Part shown: piece after piece, positions 8,713 to 17,974 of the stretch | How positions within the stretch are numbered: the stretch's first letter is position 1 | Layout of the letters: each line of letters begins with the position of its first letter | Assembly: GCF_009725205.1 (NCBI RefSeq) | Contig: NZ_WNZY01000010.1 | Span: forward strand, 1-64,000 | DNA length: 64,000 nucleotides | Origin: Paenibacillus timonensis | Lineage (GTDB): Bacteria > Bacillota > Bacilli > Paenibacillales > Paenibacillaceae | Direction of reading: 5' to 3' | Notes under the pieces: model-generated | Seen by the model: only the letters and a program-made list of their open reading frames with translations | Database searches by the model: none | What the model was told of the DNA's origin: nothing | Program-made: the position numbers and the translations under genes

Positions 8713-9250
8713 AATACAATTCACCTCCCACATCCATATGGCGGCGTAGCTGCTTCAGGCCCTGATGCAGCCAGGTCTTGACGGTCCCCTCCGGACAGTC
8801 CAGCACCCGGGCGATCTCCGCCAGGGTCATGTCTTGATAATACTTCAGCGTCAATACATGACGGTATTTGGGCTTGAGCCGATCCAATGCCGAATCTAGA
8901 TCCATTTTGAATACGCTGACCATTTCTCCAGTTGCCTGCGCCGTTTCCGCCACGTACGGAAGAACCCTTTTCCGCCGTTTGAGCTCATCGATGCAGCAGT
9001 TGATCAAGATCCGGATCAGCCAAGGAATGAAAGCCTCAGGATCCTTTAGGCGCCGGCATTTGATCCAAGCCTTGCACACCGTTTCCTGAATCGCCTCCAA
9101 GGCGTCCGCTTCGTTGCGCAGATAGCTGTAGGCGATGCCGTAGAGCTTTCGCCGATGGATGGATATCAACTGGTAAAAGGCTTGTTCGTCTCCGCTGCAG
9201 ACAGCGGCAGCCCATTCTCTCTCTTCCAATTCGGGCCCCTTCCTTCCCAT
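8705..9250 (-). CDS. ECF-type RNA polymerase sigma factor
   Basis: Group 4 sigma factor of 181 aa. Region 2 (about 20-90; core-binding segment with YSYLRNEADALEAIQETVCKA) and region 4 (about 118-172; LTLKYYQDMTLAEIARVLDCPEGTVKTWL split by a turn) are both present, with no sigma-1 or sigma-3. It is the first gene of a two-gene operon with a DUF4179 anti-sigma, a typical SigV/SigW-like arrangement, and probably autoregulates. A perfect 16-bp palindrome lies 21 nt upstream of the start. Confidence 0.92.
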   Translation of the reverse strand: MGRKGPELEEREWAAAVCSGDEQAFYQLISIHRRKLYGIAYSYLRNEADALEAIQETVCKAWIKCRRLKDPEAFIPWLIRILINCCIDELKRRKRVLPYVAETAQATGEMVSVFKMDLDSALDRLKPKYRHVLTLKYYQDMTLAEIARVLDCPEGTVKTWLHQGLKQLRRHMDVGGELYYG

Positions 9251-9270
9251 ATGAAATGCAGCGAATAGGG

Positions 9271-9286
9271 ATTACCGGCCGGTAAT
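9271..9286. promoter_or_regulatory. 16-bp perfect palindrome upstream of the sigma gene
   Basis: ATTACCGGCCGGTAAT is fully self-complementary. It sits in the 5' region of the minus-strand sigma operon and is preceded on that strand by TGAA, a feature of ECF -35 elements. It could be a repressor operator or overlap the autoregulated promoter. Confidence 0.45.
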
Positions 9287-9347
9287 TTCATTCCCTGTAG
9301 TTAAAGACGGCGAAGAAGGTCAAACGGTTTTACGATGGACCAACTTC

Positions 9348-9356
9348 TGGTATAGT
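9348..9356 (+). promoter_or_regulatory. extended -10 promoter element
   Basis: TGGTATAGT matches the TGnTATAAT extended -10 form, about 90 nt before the acyltransferase start. The -35 region is weak. Confidence 0.45.
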
Positions 9357-9446
9357 GAAAAGAGCACACGATAGAAACTTTTGCCAAAAACGGGCGTCTA
9401 GTACATAAATAAGGCTTCTTCTTAATTATGAATAGGGGTTGGTTGA

Positions 9447-10664
9447 GTGAGCAAGGTGGTCAAAGAGCGTTTGCCGCAGCTGGACATCTTTCGGGCATTA
9501 GCCATCATCAGCGTGATCCAGGTACATGCTTCCTCGTTCGCGGCGGCGGAACAAGCGTTGAATTCACCGGTCTACTACTTTTATAATTGGATGAACATTT
9601 TTTTCAAAATCGGAACCCCGTCGTTTATCTTCCTCAGCAGTTTCGTGCTCTTCTACAATTACTACGATCAGCCGATCAGTCGCAAGTTGGTGGGCAAGTT
9701 CTACAAGAAACGCCTAACTTATATCCTCTTGCCATATGTATTGGTCTCCTGCTGTTATTTTCTGCTTGTGGCGTTCTACCGCCATGATTTCATCAATAAT
9801 TCCAAGATGTACGAGCTAAAGTCGCTGGGGACGGCGCTGCTGACCGGCACGGCCTACACCCATCTCTATTTCGTGTTTATCAGCATTCAGTTTTATCTGT
9901 TGTTTCCGCTCTTCTTGTGGTTATTTCAATCCTTTCGCAATCACCGCGTGCTGCTCGCTCTGATTCTCCCCTGCGGTCTCGCGCTGCAATGGGGATTCGT
10001 GTTCTTGAACAAATACGAGCTGCATTTGCCGAATAAAGCAAGCTTCGCGATTTCTTATATGGGTTATTACATGCTTGGTGCAGTATTGGCCATCTATTTT
10101 GGCAAAATCAAAATCTGGCTCACGATGGAATGGAAAGCGCTGCCGAAGCTCCAAAAGGGATGGACGGCTGCTTTATGGATGGGATGGCTGGCAATCGCCC
10201 TGGTTCATGTCCAGCTCTGGTATTCGTTCCGTCAGGGCCTCAGTTCGCCGAACTCTCTTTGGTTTGAGTTATTATGGAACGTTCACTCCTTATTTTCCGC
10301 ATTGGTATTAATGAAGGCGGCATTTTATATCCAGCGAAAAGGCTCAGGCTTATGGACCCGATCGCTGACCCGACTGGGTGAGCTCTCCTTTGGCATCTAT
10401 TTGTTTCATCCGTTTGTCCTGTTCGTTTATCGGCTTTTCTGGAGCGAACAAAGGCTGCCCGGCGCTTCGTTCGGCTATCTCTTCTATATCGTAGTCGGCT
10501 CATTGGGAGCGTTGTTCCTATCCTGGGCGTTCGTGCAGTTCTGCTTCCGGCGGTTGCCGTTCGCTGCGTGGTTTCTCGGGAATGTGCCGGCTTCCTTGCG
10601 CAAAAATAAACCGTCCGGGCGGCGGGAAAGCGGCCAAAGTTCCTCGGTTGGCGTAAATATGTAA
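9447..10664 (+). CDS. acyltransferase 3 family membrane protein
   Basis: Polytopic membrane O-acyltransferase (OafA/YrhL class) of 405 aa with about ten hydrophobic helices. The N-terminus LPQLDIFRALAIISVIQVHA carries the FRALAI...H hallmark with the conserved histidine. Such enzymes acetylate exopolysaccharide, peptidoglycan or other envelope glycans; the substrate cannot be told. It starts with GTG at 9447 and ends in a basic, Ser-rich cytoplasmic tail. Monocistronic: promoter-like TGGTATAGT upstream, strong terminator downstream. Confidence 0.88.
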   Translation: MSKVVKERLPQLDIFRALAIISVIQVHASSFAAAEQALNSPVYYFYNWMNIFFKIGTPSFIFLSSFVLFYNYYDQPISRKLVGKFYKKRLTYILLPYVLVSCCYFLLVAFYRHDFINNSKMYELKSLGTALLTGTAYTHLYFVFISIQFYLLFPLFLWLFQSFRNHRVLLALILPCGLALQWGFVFLNKYELHLPNKASFAISYMGYYMLGAVLAIYFGKIKIWLTMEWKALPKLQKGWTAALWMGWLAIALVHVQLWYSFRQGLSSPNSLWFELLWNVHSLFSALVLMKAAFYIQRKGSGLWTRSLTRLGELSFGIYLFHPFVLFVYRLFWSEQRLPGASFGYLFYIVVGSLGALFLSWAFVQFCFRRLPFAAWFLGNVPASLRKNKPSGRRESGQSSSVGVNM

Positions 10665-10680
10665 CTTTGAGCATCCTCTG

Positions 10681-10712
10681 CCGGTCTGGGTTACCAGACC
10701 GGTTTGTTGCGT
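10681..10712 (+). terminator. acyltransferase gene terminator
   Basis: Perfect 9-bp stem CCGGTCTGG/CCAGACCGG with GTTA loop, then T-rich sequence. Confidence 0.85.
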
Positions 10713-10788
10713 TTTTTCGGCAAGGAGCAAGGGTTTCGGCACCGGCTTGGGGAATACTTTAGGGAAGGACATAGAGAGGAAGAAGCGA

Positions 10789-10818
10789 TTGACGGTCCAA
10801 AAGAAAATATGATAAAAT
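10789..10818 (+). promoter_or_regulatory. sigma-A promoter of the his operon
   Basis: TTGACG, an 18-bp spacer and TAAAAT lie 90 nt before hisZ. The leader has no T-box core (no GGTGGTACC-type sequence) and no terminator. Confidence 0.6.
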
Positions 10819-10908
10819 TGGGCTACTCTTTACTTTGGTAGTATGGTAGCACTTTAATATAATAAAGAAAAAATTGATGTATGACAGAAGAACGGTGAGG
10901 TGAAACAC

Positions 10909-12108
10909 TTGTCGAAACCAAAAGGCTTTGAAAAACCGGCGGGTGTCCGCGACTATCTGCCTTTTGCCGTGGATAAACTGCGGGCCATCGAACGGCGCGT
11001 GCTGGATTGCATGGCCGGTTGGGGTTACCGGCAGATCATGACGCCAACAATGGAATATTACGATACGGTAGGCGTAGCCAGCTCGACGTCGGATCAGAAA
11101 CTGTTTAAATTGCTGAATAATCGGGGCACCACGATGGTGCTCCGTTCCGATATGACGGCGCCGATCGCCCGTGTCGTCTCTTCTTTGCTCAAAGAAGAAC
11201 CACTGCCGCTCCGCTTGTCATATCACGCCAACGTGTTCCGGGCGATTGAGGAAGAGGCGGGACGGGAGGCGGAGTTTTTTCAAACCGGCGTGGAATTGGT
11301 CGGAGATGATTCCCCGGATGCGGACGCCGAGGTGATTGCCTTGGCGGTAGCTTCGCTGCAGGCCGCGGGCGTAAAGTCGTTTAAGATCGCCGTCGGGCAT
11401 GTCGGCTTCCTGAACGGCCTGCTGGAAGATGTGGTTCCAGGCCGCGAAGATATTCAAGAGGCGCTCAAAGACGGGCTGCTGCACCGCGATTACGTCGGTT
11501 ACCGCGAGACGCTGGCGGAATTATCCCTGTCGCCGCAGCAACGTGACGAGCTGGAGGGAATTCTCCGCTTGCGCGGGGGGAAGGAAATCTGCGGCCAAGC
11601 GTTGGAGCTGAGCGGAAATCCGCTCGCCCAAACGTCGATCCGTCATCTCTGCCAGGTGTGGGAGGCGCTGGAGGATTTCGGCGTAGCCGAACATGTGATG
11701 ATCGACCTCACGATGATCGGGGACTTTTCCTATTATACGGGCATGACGTTTGAAGGATATGCGGCGGAGCTGGGTTTCCCGGTGTGCAGCGGCGGACGGT
11801 ACGACAATTTGCTGCAGCAGTTCGGCCGCCCCGCGCCGGCGACGGGCTTCTCGCTGAAGACGAATCGGATTCTGGACGGAGTGGGGGGCCTTGCAAGCGA
11901 AGCGGAGTTGCCGGTCTTGCTGCAGTATGATGCGCCGAACCGGAAGCGGGCGTTCACCGAAGCGGAACGGCTGCGCGGAGAAGGTCGCAGCGTGCTGATG
12001 CGCCGTGCCGAGGGTCCGGAGGATTTGCGAAGTGCGCCGGAATCCGCACGAAAGGCAGGACCGCTCGGAGCATCGTACGGCGATATCCTGACATTTGTTA
12101 GCTTTTGA
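10909..12108 (+). CDS. hisZ: ATP phosphoribosyltransferase regulatory subunit HisZ
   Basis: HisRS-like paralogue that has lost tRNA charging and is needed for activity and feedback control of short-form HisG in a hetero-octamer. The class II synthetase core is seen (GVRDYLPFAVDKLRAIE, motif 2-like LRLSYHANVFR, FFQTGVELVG), and the 399-aa length is typical. TTG 10909 is chosen because GGTGAGGTG lies 6-7 nt before it; GTG 10900 would sit inside that ribosome-binding site. First gene of hisZGDBH. Pairing with a short HisG directly downstream confirms the identity. Confidence 0.94.
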   Translation: MSKPKGFEKPAGVRDYLPFAVDKLRAIERRVLDCMAGWGYRQIMTPTMEYYDTVGVASSTSDQKLFKLLNNRGTTMVLRSDMTAPIARVVSSLLKEEPLPLRLSYHANVFRAIEEEAGREAEFFQTGVELVGDDSPDADAEVIALAVASLQAAGVKSFKIAVGHVGFLNGLLEDVVPGREDIQEALKDGLLHRDYVGYRETLAELSLSPQQRDELEGILRLRGGKEICGQALELSGNPLAQTSIRHLCQVWEALEDFGVAEHVMIDLTMIGDFSYYTGMTFEGYAAELGFPVCSGGRYDNLLQQFGRPAPATGFSLKTNRILDGVGGLASEAELPVLLQYDAPNRKRAFTEAERLRGEGRSVLMRRAEGPEDLRSAPESARKAGPLGASYGDILTFVSF

Positions 12109-12147
12109 CTCAAGGCAAGATAGTGCCTGCAAGGAGGTCGCAATCCA

Positions 12148-12792
12148 TTGAAACAGATCATCAAAGTCGCCATGCCCAAGGGGCGTATTTATAAGAAAGC
12201 ATCCGCTTTGTTTCGCGAGGCGGGTATTCAGATTCCGGACGATGTGGACGAAACCCGCAAGCTGGTCATTCCACTTCCGGACATTGGCATGGAGTTTATT
12301 CTGGCGAAGCCGGTTGACGTGCCGACTTATGTGGAATATGGGGTGGCCGATATCGGCATCGTCGGCAAAGACGTGTTAATGGAGGAGAACCGGGACGTTT
12401 ACGAGTTGCTCGATCTCGGCATTGCTCGCTGCCGCATGTCGGTCATCGCGCTGCCGGATTGGAAACCGGGGATCCAGCAGCGAGTCGCGACGAAGTATCC
12501 GAACGTGGCATCGCAATTTTTCCGTGAGCATGGGCAACAGGTTGAAGTGATCAAGCTGAACGGCTCGATTGAGCTGGCGCCGTTGATCGGTTTGGCCGAT
12601 CGGATCGTCGATATGGTTGAAACCGGGCAGACGCTTAAGGAGAATGGGTTGGTCGAGATGGAGAAGATTTTTGACATCACCAGCCGTTTGGTCGCCAACC
12701 GTGTCAGCTACCGGATGAAGAACGCCGAGATTCAAGCCGTATGCGATGCGCTGAGCAAGGTGATTCGGCGGGATGAGGTCAAGCAGGCTTAA
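12148..12792 (+). CDS. hisG: ATP phosphoribosyltransferase, short form
   Basis: Catalytic subunit for the first committed step of histidine synthesis, joining ATP and PRPP to phosphoribosyl-ATP. At 214 aa it is the short form that lacks the C-terminal regulatory domain and needs HisZ. Seen: [11 protein letters not shown] at the N-terminus, and the PRPP-binding region plus [26 protein letters not shown] start at 12148 with AAGGAGG at 12131. Confidence 0.97.
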   Translation: MKQIIKVAMPKGRIYKKASALFREAGIQIPDDVDETRKLVIPLPDIGMEFILAKPVDVPTYVEYGVADIGIVGKDVLMEENRDVYELLDLGIARCRMSVIALPDWKPGIQQRVATKYPNVASQFFREHGQQVEVIKLNGSIELAPLIGLADRIVDMVETGQTLKENGLVEMEKIFDITSRLVANRVSYRMKNAEIQAVCDALSKVIRRDEVKQA

Positions 12793-12838
12793 GGTGCGAC
12801 GAGAAACGATATATGTGAGGAAAGCAGGGGGATGCCGG

Positions 12839-14146
12839 ATGATGAAACTGGTATCGGCAGAGGAGTTTGATTTGCGGCGGGAAGTGGAATACGGATCGCC
12901 GGAACAGAACGAAGCGGTGAAGACGATCGTCCAGGCGATCAAAATGGAAGGCGATGCGGCGTTGCTTCGTTACACAGAGCAATTTGACGGCATGAAGCTG
13001 GAAGCGTCGGGGCTGCGTGTGACGAAGGAGGAGCTGAAAGCGGCGTATGACGTGGTAGAGCCGTCGTTCGTTACCGCGATTCAGGCAGCGGCCGCGAATA
13101 TTCGGGCGTTCCACGCCCGGCAGAAACGCAATTCCTGGATGGATTTGCAGCCGGACGGGAGCTTGCTGGGACAAATCATCCGGCCGCTGAAGCGCGTCGG
13201 GGTTTACGTTCCTGGCGGGAAGGCGGCCTACCCTTCCTCCGTGCTCATGAACGTGATCCCCGCGCAGGTGGCGGGCGTGCCGGAGATCGTGATGGTGACG
13301 CCGCCGGCGACGGGCGGCAAAGCCGGGATCGACCCGTATATCCTCGTGGCCGCGGCGGAAGCCGGCGTGCACGAAATCTACCGGGTCGGCGGGGCTCAAG
13401 CGGTTGCCGCGCTCGCGTACGGCACCGACACGATCCGGCCCGTCGATAAAATCTGCGGGCCGGGCAACATCTACGTCGCGTTAGCCAAACGCGAAGTGTA
13501 CGGCGTCGTCGATATCGACAGTATCGCCGGTCCTAGTGAAATCGCCGTGCTGGCCGACGACAGCGCCAATCCCGCCTATGTGGCGGCGGATCTGCTGTCC
13601 CAGGCCGAACACGACGAGATGGCGTCGGCGATCCTCGTGACGCCGTCGGAGGCATTTGCGAAGGCGTGCCAGGTCGAGGTGGAGCGGCAACTGGCCGCGC
13701 TGCCGCGCAAGGCGATTGCCGGAGCTTCGATCGAGCGTTACGGCGCGATTCTACTCGTCGATTCGATCGAAGAAGGAATCGACGTGATTAATCAGCTGGC
13801 GCCGGAGCATTTTGAACTGATCGTAGAGAATCCGATGGGTTATCTGGGGCGGGTGGAGAATGCCGGGGCGATTTTCCTCGGGCCGTACAGCTCGGAGCCG
13901 GTTGGCGATTATTTCGCCGGACCGAACCATATCATTCCGACCAACGGCACGGCGCGATTCTCGTCGCCCGTCGATGTGGACGATTTTATTAAGAAATCCA
14001 GTTTGATTTACTATAGCAAGGAAGCGCTGCTGGAGAACGGGGCGACCATTATGGAGCTGGCGCGGCGGGAAGGCCTGGAAGGCCATGCCCGGGCGATCGA
14101 GGTCCGGCTGCAGCAGGAAGGAAAGGCGGGGAACGAACATGGCTAA
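12839..14146 (+). CDS. hisD: histidinol dehydrogenase
   Basis: Zinc enzyme catalysing the last two oxidations, L-histidinol to L-histidine. It has 435 aa, the usual size. Seen: the [22 protein letters not shown] block, [16 protein letters not shown], the IDSIAGPSE motif and the AEHD metal ligands, then [17 protein letters not shown] 12839 (or 12842) follows AGGGGG; the open frame continues upstream to 12773 into hisG but that part is not HisD-like. hisB overlaps its end by 8 nt. Confidence 0.97.
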   Translation: MMKLVSAEEFDLRREVEYGSPEQNEAVKTIVQAIKMEGDAALLRYTEQFDGMKLEASGLRVTKEELKAAYDVVEPSFVTAIQAAAANIRAFHARQKRNSWMDLQPDGSLLGQIIRPLKRVGVYVPGGKAAYPSSVLMNVIPAQVAGVPEIVMVTPPATGGKAGIDPYILVAAAEAGVHEIYRVGGAQAVAALAYGTDTIRPVDKICGPGNIYVALAKREVYGVVDIDSIAGPSEIAVLADDSANPAYVAADLLSQAEHDEMASAILVTPSEAFAKACQVEVERQLAALPRKAIAGASIERYGAILLVDSIEEGIDVINQLAPEHFELIVENPMGYLGRVENAGAIFLGPYSSEPVGDYFAGPNHIIPTNGTARFSSPVDVDDFIKKSSLIYYSKEALLENGATIMELARREGLEGHARAIEVRLQQEGKAGNEHG

Positions 14147-14753
14147 TTTGAATAACGAGGGAACGGCGGCTCGACAATCGAGCGTCAGCCGCAAAACGAA
14201 TGAAACCGATATCCAGTTGAGCTTTGCGGTGGACGGTAGCGGGAGCGCTCAATTGGAAACGGACGTGCCTTTTTTGAACCATATGCTCGATTTATTCACC
14301 AAACACGGACATTTTGATTTTTCGGTCCAAGCACGCGGCGATATTGAGATCGACGACCATCATACGGTGGAGGATATCGGCATCTGCCTGGGTCAGGTGA
14401 TCCGGGAGGCGTTGGGCGACAAAAAGGGAATCAAACGCTATTCGAGCGTGTTCATTCCGATGGACGAAGCGTTGGCTCAAGTGGTGATCGACGTTAGCAA
14501 CCGGCCGCATTTCGAATATCGCGTGGAATATCCTTCCGATCGGGTCGGCAGCTTCGATGTGCAGCTCGTGCATGAGTTTCTGTGGAAGCTGGCGCTGGAG
14601 GCGCGGATCACGCTGCACGTGATTGTGCACTACGGTCAGAACACGCACCACATGATCGAGGCGGTGTTCAAAGCGCTCGGGCGGGCGCTGGATGAGGCGA
14701 CGAGCATCGATCCGCGAGTCAGCGGGGTGCCGTCGACGAAAGGAGTGCTGTAA
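14139..14753 (+). CDS. hisB: imidazoleglycerol-phosphate dehydratase
   Basis: Dehydrates imidazole-glycerol phosphate to imidazole-acetol phosphate, binding manganese through repeated His-rich motifs: [23 protein letters not shown] and [15 protein letters not shown] are all present. 204 aa, the monofunctional form. The first 20 residues form a Ser/Asn/Thr-rich extension before the [11 protein letters not shown] core start. ATG 14139 overlaps the end of hisD, indicating translational coupling. Confidence 0.97.
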   Translation: MANLNNEGTAARQSSVSRKTNETDIQLSFAVDGSGSAQLETDVPFLNHMLDLFTKHGHFDFSVQARGDIEIDDHHTVEDIGICLGQVIREALGDKKGIKRYSSVFIPMDEALAQVVIDVSNRPHFEYRVEYPSDRVGSFDVQLVHEFLWKLALEARITLHVIVHYGQNTHHMIEAVFKALGRALDEATSIDPRVSGVPSTKGVL

Positions 14754-14757
14754 CGCA

Positions 14758-15390
14758 ATGAACATCGCCATCGTCGATTACGGGATGGGCAACCTGCATA
14801 GCGTTAGCAAAGCGGTAGAGCGCCTCGGCTACGAAGGCCGCGTCACCGCGGACGAGGTGGAGATCCTGGCGGCGGACGGCGTGCTGCTGCCGGGCGTTGG
14901 GGCTTTCGGCGACGCAATGGAGCATTTGCGCGCGTCGGGTCTGGACGCCGTGGTGCGGCAGGCGGCCGGTCAAGGTGTGCCGCTGCTCGGCATCTGCCTC
15001 GGGATGCAGCTGCTCTTCGGCGAAAGCGAAGAGCATGGGCGGAACGAGGGGCTAGGCTTGCTGCCGGGCCGAGCGGTGCGGTTTGCGGGCACCGAAGGGT
15101 ACAAGGTGCCGCATATGGGCTGGAACCGGCTGGCGTTCCTGCAGCCGGAGAACCCGCTGCTCGCGGGGCTGGAAGAGGGACATGTCTACTTCGTCCACTC
15201 CTACCACGTGTTAGCCGAGCAGCAAGAGGATGTGCTGGCCGTGACCGACTACGGCCATCCGGTGACCGCCATCGTCGGCCGTGGCAACGTGTTCGGGATG
15301 CAGTTCCATCCCGAGAAGAGCGGCGAGCTTGGCATGGCGCTGCTGCGCAACTTCCTGACGTTGGTGGAGCGGCGGCAGGTGGAAGCGTAG
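14758..15390 (+). CDS. hisH: imidazole glycerol phosphate synthase, glutaminase subunit
   Basis: Class I glutamine amidotransferase that feeds ammonia to HisF. The nucleophile elbow GICLGMQLL holds the catalytic cysteine, and the His-Glu pair lies in MQFHPEKSG; YVHSYHV is also typical. 210 aa. Starts 4 nt after hisB. The coding sequence is markedly GC-rich. Unlike the tight arrangement in B. subtilis, about 320 bp holding a repeat element separate it from hisA. Confidence 0.97.
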   Translation: MNIAIVDYGMGNLHSVSKAVERLGYEGRVTADEVEILAADGVLLPGVGAFGDAMEHLRASGLDAVVRQAAGQGVPLLGICLGMQLLFGESEEHGRNEGLGLLPGRAVRFAGTEGYKVPHMGWNRLAFLQPENPLLAGLEEGHVYFVHSYHVLAEQQEDVLAVTDYGHPVTAIVGRGNVFGMQFHPEKSGELGMALLRNFLTLVERRQVEA

Positions 15391-15416
15391 GTTTCACATT
15401 GCATCCGATCCGTTTT

Positions 15417-15605
15417 TAACGGTAATTTATAGCTTTATTTTTGCGGGTCGGCAGGGTTTGCGGGTGATTAGCGGTAAATAGTGGCGTTATTATGGGGCAA
15501 GTTGCTCCAAAACCGGCGATTTGGCTTAAATAACGCCAGAAAATACCGCTATTTTCGCTCAAACCGCATGAACGCGCCGAAATAGCGCCATAAATTACCG
15601 TTATT
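15417..15605. repeat. four-box intergenic element inside the his operon (family 2)
   Basis: Forward boxes at 15417-15440 and 15469-15492 (TAACGGTAATTTATAGC ... TTATTT type) are 52 bp apart. Inverted boxes at 15528-15553 and 15580-15605 (AATAGCGCCATAAATTACCG type) are also 52 bp apart. The box sequence differs from family 1 but the two-forward, two-inverted layout and spacing are the same. It occupies most of the hisH-hisA gap. Confidence 0.75.
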
Positions 15606-15712
15606 GCAGGTGTTGCTTCTTACTATTAATTCCAACGATTGCAGTCAACGCAATCATTACACGATTACATCGCAGTTTTCAGATCAACTACGACGGGAGG
15701 TCGTTTTCATCC

Positions 15713-16468
15713 ATGTCATCTTTTATGATTTATCCAGCTATCGATATTCGCGGGGGGCAGTGCGTGCGTCTGGTCCAAGGCGATTATGATCGCGAAACGG
15801 TGTATAATGCCAATCCGGTGGAAGTGGCCCGTTCCTGGGAAGCGCAAGGCGGGTCGTTTATTCATTTGGTCGACTTGGACGGCGCCAAGGCCGGACATCC
15901 GGTCAACGACGAGCTGATCGGCGAAATTGCCCGCAGCGTGCAAGTGCCGGTGCAGGTCGGCGGCGGGCTGCGCACGTTGGATGACGTTAAACGCCTGCTG
16001 TCGCTGGGCGTAAGCCGGGTCATTCTCGGCACGGCGGCGATCGAAGACCGCGCGTTTACCGAAGCGGTACTGGGCACTTACGGCGATCAGGTCGCCATCG
16101 GCATCGATGCCCGGAACGGCCTTGTCGCCACGCGCGGCTGGCTGGAAACTTCCGAGGTCCAGGCTGAAGTGCTGGCGAAGGAGTTGGCCGCCAAAGGGGC
16201 GGAGACGTTTATCTTCACGGACATTTCCCGCGACGGGATGATGCAAGGTCCTAACGTTGAAGAGATCCTATCGCTGGCTCAGGCATCCGGCAAAACCGTG
16301 ATTGCCTCCGGCGGGGTGACGGTGCAGGACGATTTGCTGCGACTCGCGGCGCATGCGGATCAAGGGATCGGTGGGGCGATCGTGGGCAAAGCGCTGTACA
16401 CGGGAAACATCGATTTGACCCAAGCGATCACGGCGATTGGATCCTTGAAATCCTCGAACGTAGAATAG
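15713..16468 (+). CDS. hisA: ProFAR isomerase HisA
   Basis: (Beta-alpha)8-barrel isomerase converting ProFAR to PRFAR. The catalytic aspartates lie in IYPAIDIRGGQCVRL and in FTDISRDGMMQGPN; phosphate-binding VGGGLR and ASGGV are present. 251 aa. Start ATG 15713 behind GGGAGG. First gene after the repeat, so it may depend on read-through or on a promoter of its own. Confidence 0.97.
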   Translation: MSSFMIYPAIDIRGGQCVRLVQGDYDRETVYNANPVEVARSWEAQGGSFIHLVDLDGAKAGHPVNDELIGEIARSVQVPVQVGGGLRTLDDVKRLLSLGVSRVILGTAAIEDRAFTEAVLGTYGDQVAIGIDARNGLVATRGWLETSEVQAEVLAKELAAKGAETFIFTDISRDGMMQGPNVEEILSLAQASGKTVIASGGVTVQDDLLRLAAHADQGIGGAIVGKALYTGNIDLTQAITAIGSLKSSNVE

Positions 16469-16490
16469 ATAGAAAGGAAGTCGAACCAGC

Positions 16491-17249
16491 ATGCTCGCAA
16501 AGCGAATTATTCCCTGCCTGGACGTGAAGGACGGGCGGGTCGTCAAAGGCGTGAATTTTGTGAACCTGCGTGATGCCGGCGACCCTGTAGAGCTGGCGGC
16601 GTTGTATGATCGGGAGGGAGCGGATGAGCTCGTGTTCCTGGACATTTCCGCATCGCACGAAGGACGGGCTACAATGGTCGAGGTCGTGAAGCAAACGGCA
16701 GGCGAAATTGCCATTCCGTTTACGGTTGGCGGCGGGATCTCCCAGGTCGATGACATGAAGCGCCTGCTGCGCGCCGGAGCCGATAAGATCGGCATCAATA
16801 CGGCGGCGGTGGTGAATCCCGAGCTGATCTCGGATGGGGCACGGCGCTTCGGTTCCCAGTGTATCGTGGTGGCGGTAGATGCCAAGTTTAACGCCGAGTG
16901 GGGCGAGTGGGAAGTGTACACCCACGGCGGACGCGAGCCGACAGGGATTCGCGCCCTCGCTTGGGTGCAAGAAGCCGAGAAGCGGGGAGCCGGGGAAATT
17001 TTGCTGACGAGCATGGACGCCGACGGCACCAAGGACGGATTCGATTTGCCGCTGACGAGCGCGGTGAGCCGGTCGGTAGGGATCCCGGTCATCGCCTCCG
17101 GGGGGGCCGGAAAGGCGAACGATTTTTACGAGGTATTTACCGAAGGACAGGCAGACGCGGCGCTGGCGGCGACGATTTTTCATTATAAAGAAATTGCGAT
17201 ACCGGATTTGAAACAAGAGCTGAAAGCCAAAGGGGTGGAAATACGATGA
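16491..17249 (+). CDS. hisF: imidazole glycerol phosphate synthase, cyclase subunit
   Basis: (Beta-alpha)8-barrel that uses ammonia from HisH to form imidazole-glycerol phosphate and AICAR. Seen: the N-terminal [25 protein letters not shown] and the second catalytic aspartate in [14 protein letters not shown]. 252 aa. Overlaps hisIE by 4 nt. Confidence 0.97.
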   Translation: MLAKRIIPCLDVKDGRVVKGVNFVNLRDAGDPVELAALYDREGADELVFLDISASHEGRATMVEVVKQTAGEIAIPFTVGGGISQVDDMKRLLRAGADKIGINTAAVVNPELISDGARRFGSQCIVVAVDAKFNAEWGEWEVYTHGGREPTGIRALAWVQEAEKRGAGEILLTSMDADGTKDGFDLPLTSAVSRSVGIPVIASGGAGKANDFYEVFTEGQADAALAATIFHYKEIAIPDLKQELKAKGVEIR

Positions 17250-17956
17250 CCGTAGGAAATGAACAACCGCTGCAATTATCGCTATCTGTAGAGGAGCTGG
17301 AGCAAGCGGTGAAGTGGGATGCGTCCGGGCTGGTTCCGGCGATTGTGCAGGATGCGGGCAGCAAGGACGTGCTGATGCTAGCCTACATGAACCGCGAGTC
17401 GCTGCGCAAATCGGTGGAAACCGGTTTAACCTGGTTCTGGAGCCGGTCGCGCGCTGAGCTGTGGAACAAAGGGGCGACCTCCGGCAACACCCAGCGGATC
17501 ACGGCCTTGAAATACGACTGTGACGGAGACACGCTATTGGTCGAGGTGATTGCGAATGGGCCAGCTTGCCATACCGGGGAGCCGACTTGCTTCTATCGCA
17601 CGGCTGCTGAGGCTGAGATAGCGGCAGCTTCAACTGGGTTAAAGGGCGGGGCCGAGGATCGCTTCAAGGTGCTCGCAGAGCTGGAACAGCTGATCGCCGA
17701 GCGTTACGCGGAACGTCCGGAAGGGGCGTATACCACGTATTTGTTTGAGAAAGGTCTCGATAAAATCCTCAAAAAAGTCGGCGAAGAGACCGCCGAGTCG
17801 ATCATCGCGGCCAAAAACGGTGATAACGACGAGCTGCGTTACGAAGTGAGCGATCTGATCTATCACTTGCTGGTGCTGCTGCGCGAACGCAACCTGCCGC
17901 TCGATGATATCATGCAGGAGCTGGAGCGGCGTCACGAACGGCCGCGGCGCGACTAG
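17246..17956 (+). CDS. hisIE: bifunctional PR-AMP cyclohydrolase / PR-ATP pyrophosphatase
   Basis: Fusion of HisI (about 25-135) and HisE (about 145-236), steps three and two of the pathway. The HisI half has [19 protein letters not shown], the DCDGD metal site and the cysteine of GPACHT. The HisE half has [16 protein letters not shown] and the E-E-D pattern of NTP pyrophosphatases. Translationally coupled to hisF through ATGA. hisC is not in this cluster and must lie elsewhere. Confidence 0.96.
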   Translation: MTVGNEQPLQLSLSVEELEQAVKWDASGLVPAIVQDAGSKDVLMLAYMNRESLRKSVETGLTWFWSRSRAELWNKGATSGNTQRITALKYDCDGDTLLVEVIANGPACHTGEPTCFYRTAAEAEIAAASTGLKGGAEDRFKVLAELEQLIAERYAERPEGAYTTYLFEKGLDKILKKVGEETAESIIAAKNGDNDELRYEVSDLIYHLLVLLRERNLPLDDIMQELERRHERPRRD

Positions 17957-17974
17957 AGCGGGGTGCATAAACGG

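Noticed and set aside
10819..10908. T-box or histidine-responsive leader before hisZ
   Set aside because: Leader is about 85 nt, with no T-box GGTGGTACC-type core and no terminator hairpin.
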